From positions 26,666 to 90,665 of the forward strand of contig NZ_ATYR01000026.1 of assembly GCF_000427785.1 (NCBI RefSeq): DNA of 64,000 nucleotides, read 5' to 3'. This document shows positions 62,402 through 64,000 of this stretch, piece by piece. Positions within the stretch are counted from its first letter, which is position 1, and the number at the start of each line of letters is the position of its first letter. The notes below the pieces were generated by a model that searched no databases, was not told where the DNA came from, and was given only the letters and a program-made list of their open reading frames with translations. The translations under genes and the position numbers were made by a program. This DNA comes from Massilia alkalitolerans DSM 17462. Lineage in GTDB: Bacteria; Pseudomonadota; Gammaproteobacteria; Burkholderiales; Burkholderiaceae_D.

Positions 62402-62935
62402 TTAATGCTGATCGGGTAGCCATTCGAGCAGATCGGTCACGCCAATATCGACGCGCGATTGAGACAACAGGGTGCTGGCCTGGCCACGGTGATGGGTCTG
62501 GTGATTGAAGAAGTGCAGCAGCAGGCTGCCGAAATGCTTCCGGTTGTCGCCGCGTGCGTTCCGGTACGAGAGGGGCTGGGCCAGGTCTCGGTCCGATACC
62601 TCTGCCGCGAAGGCCGTGATGATCGCATCGAGCCGCACGCGGTGCTGGTGCAGCACAGGCAGGTCGTCGCTGTAGCGGTAGGTCAGGCCAGTGGGAGCGG
62701 GAATGTCGGCCATCGCTTGCAAGGAAGCGAAGGCCGAAGGATGTCCCATGAAGCGGCGCAGCCAGATGGTGTCTCCGGCAACGATGTGATTCAGGGTGCC
62801 CATGATCGAGCCGAAGAAGGCGCCCCGGTCGGCCAGCAGCACGTCCTTCGGCAAGCTCGCGGCGGCGGCATACAGCCTGCCGTTCATGGCGGCGTTATAG
62901 GACGCCAGTAAGACGATATCGTCGCGGGTCGGCAT
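62402..62935 (-). CDS. DinB-family metal-binding protein
   Basis: A 177-aa four-helix-bundle protein. Family features: MPTRDDIVLLASYNAAMNGRL at the start, the first His in MGTLNHIVAGDTIWLRRF, and the pair in FFNHQTHHRGQASTLLSQ, giving the three-His metal site of DinB-like proteins, some of which are thiol transferases. Length is normal. Thirty-nine bp downstream of phzF in the same direction, possibly co-transcribed. Confidence 0.9.
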   Translation of the reverse strand: MPTRDDIVLLASYNAAMNGRLYAAAASLPKDVLLADRGAFFGSIMGTLNHIVAGDTIWLRRFMGHPSAFASLQAMADIPAPTGLTYRYSDDLPVLHQHRVRLDAIITAFAAEVSDRDLAQPLSYRNARGDNRKHFGSLLLHFFNHQTHHRGQASTLLSQSRVDIGVTDLLEWLPDQH

Positions 62936-62974
62936 GCCTGTCTGTCTCCTGCCTGTTCTGTTTCGGAGCGGCGA

Positions 62975-63853
62975 TCATACGGAGAGCAGGCCATCGATAC
63001 AAGTGAGCGCATGGCCGCCGACCCGGATCGCCGCGTCCGAAATCGCCAGCTTGAGCACGCCGGCGCGTCCGACCATTTCACCCTGGGTGGCCAGCAACTC
63101 GTTTCCGACGGTTCCGAGCTGCCTCGTGTGGCGCAGGTAGGCCGCCACGGCGCCGGTACCGCTGCCGCACACCGGGTCCTCGTTGACGCCATGGGCCGGG
63201 GCGAAGGCGCGGACCTCGATGCCCGCCGGGCTCCCCGGATCGTGGGCGCCGAAGATGACGACGCCCGTGTGCCGCTCCGTGATGTCCTGCGCCTTCATGC
63301 GCTGCAGGTCCGGGTCGCAGGCCAGCACCGCGCGGGCGCCCGTCAGCTGGGCGACGACCCAGCGCGGGCCGACGTCGACCAGGTAAGGCACGACGTTCAC
63401 TTCCAGGTCGGCGCCGAGGATGGATTCCAGCTGGGCGGCCTGGGCGGCATCCAGCGCCGTCAGGCTCGGCGTGGGCAGCTCGAACGAGATCCAGGGCGCG
63501 CCCTGCCCTTCCTGCTCGACCGTCAAGCTCACCAGTCCGGCGGCGCATTGCTGCACCAGGATGCTGTTCTTTGCCTGGACGGTGCCCGCTTCCATCAATG
63601 CATGCGCGGTGCCGATCGTCGGATGGCCTGCGAACGGCAGCTCGCCGCCGGGCGTGAAGATGCGGACCTGGTAGTCCGCACCCTGCTGCGTCGGCGGCAG
63701 CACGAAGGTGGTCTCGGACAGGTTGGTCCAGCGGGCGATCTGCTGCATCTGCCCGGTCGAGAGGCTGGCGGCGTCGAGCACGACGGCGACCGGATTGCCC
63801 TTGAACGGGACGGTGGTGAAGACGTCGACGGTCTTGATCGGTAGGCGTGTCAT
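62975..63853 (-). CDS. PhzF-family isomerase/epimerase
   Basis: A 292-aa product starting MTRLPIKTVDVFTTVPFKGNPVAVVL, the PhzF opening (xxVDVFTxxPFxGNPxAVV), with catalytic Glu in NLSETTFVLPP, GHPTIGTAHALME, and the second half repeating the fold, ending with DPVCGSGTGAVAAYLRH. Fold resembles diaminopimelate epimerase. True PhzF acts in phenazine synthesis, but no phz operon is here and most homologs are of unknown specificity. GGGAG precedes the start; about 54 bp upstream lies the apparent 3' end of a group II intron. Confidence 0.9.
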   Translation of the reverse strand: MTRLPIKTVDVFTTVPFKGNPVAVVLDAASLSTGQMQQIARWTNLSETTFVLPPTQQGADYQVRIFTPGGELPFAGHPTIGTAHALMEAGTVQAKNSILVQQCAAGLVSLTVEQEGQGAPWISFELPTPSLTALDAAQAAQLESILGADLEVNVVPYLVDVGPRWVVAQLTGARAVLACDPDLQRMKAQDITERHTGVVIFGAHDPGSPAGIEVRAFAPAHGVNEDPVCGSGTGAVAAYLRHTRQLGTVGNELLATQGEMVGRAGVLKLAISDAAIRVGGHALTCIDGLLSV

Positions 63854-63906
63854 GCTTGCTCCCGTGTTGGTGAAGGCTGGCGATGAGTGTACCCGCTTGG
63901 GCCGGA

Positions 63907-64000
63907 AATCGGGATAGGGGCGGCCAAATCTGGCCGGCCCCTCCCACACCACCCGGCATGCGGGTCCGCACCGGGCGGTTGGAACGGTTGAGGTCGCGAT
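63907..64000 (-). mobile_element. Apparent 3' end of a group II intron (domains V and VI), continues beyond the window
   Basis: On the minus strand a hairpin over about 63949-63980 has a 9-bp lower helix (ACCGCCCGG/CCGGGTGGT), a 2-nt bulge on the 3' side, a 4-bp upper helix and a 4-base loop, the layout of domain V. It is followed by GTGTGGGAGGGG and a second GC hairpin (GGGGCCGGCCA...TGGCCGCCCC) and then TATCCCGAT, like domain VI and the 3' splice site of bacterial introns. The usual AGC triad of domain V is not clearly present, so this is tentative. The reverse transcriptase gene would lie outside. Confidence 0.55.

Overview
The window is high-GC DNA from a betaproteobacterium, most likely a Massilia/Telluria-type member of the Oxalobacteraceae. 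The evidence is the gene order ndk-rlmN-pilW-rodZ-ispG, the surE-pcm-nlpD-rpoS block, the odhA-odhB-lpdA operon, a PEP-CTERM protein and the protein sequences themselves. No organism name can be proven from sequence alone. No rRNA, tRNA or CRISPR array was seen.

Layout. 1-4.8 kb: housekeeping genes on the minus strand (isoprenoid synthesis, cell shape, type IV pilus, RNA methylation, nucleotide metabolism). 5-11.2 kb: a BI-1 family membrane protein, rlmD, and the stationary-phase block surE-pcm-nlpD-rpoS. 11.3-14.05 kb: a two-gene island coding for a TIR-domain protein and a TPR protein whose ParA-like nucleotide site is degenerate; this is the best candidate for an undescribed conflict or signalling system. 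14.2-20.6 kb: quinone oxidoreductase, DinG/YoaA helicase, a PP2C phosphatase, a lipoprotein and zapE. 20.7-26.8 kb: the 2-oxoglutarate dehydrogenase operon with a PspC-domain gene inside it. 27.1-31.5 kb: a five-gene operon (PepSY, DUF2271, DUF4198, ApbE, flavoreductase) behind a perfect Fur-type palindrome. 31.6-38.3 kb: a KGG stress protein, a two-component system with a proline-rich sensor plus a proline-rich exported protein, a TnpB-only insertion element, a BlaI-type repressor and small proteins. 38.5-45.5 kb: CHRD/PEP-CTERM protein, gluQ, and an envelope-modification operon (response regulator, kinase, EptA, PAP2) with PmrA-like direct repeats, then rnk. 45.8-49.7 kb: a paoABC-type periplasmic aldehyde oxidoreductase. 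50.8-59.7 kb: a heavy-metal RND efflux operon next to a TonB-dependent receptor. 59.9-64 kb: a glycoside hydrolase, an orphan CpoB paralog, an excalibur protein, DinB and PhzF proteins, and at the edge what looks like the 3' end of a group II intron.

Four copies of a roughly 110-bp element made of two facing hairpins (GTAGGGTGGGC ... GCCCACCCTAC) sit between genes at 5.8, 15.2, 20.6 and 31.5 kb, and a second hairpin-pair family occurs once at 18.7 kb. Several themes recur: envelope maintenance and lipid A modification, iron and divalent-metal handling, and stationary-phase or stress survival.
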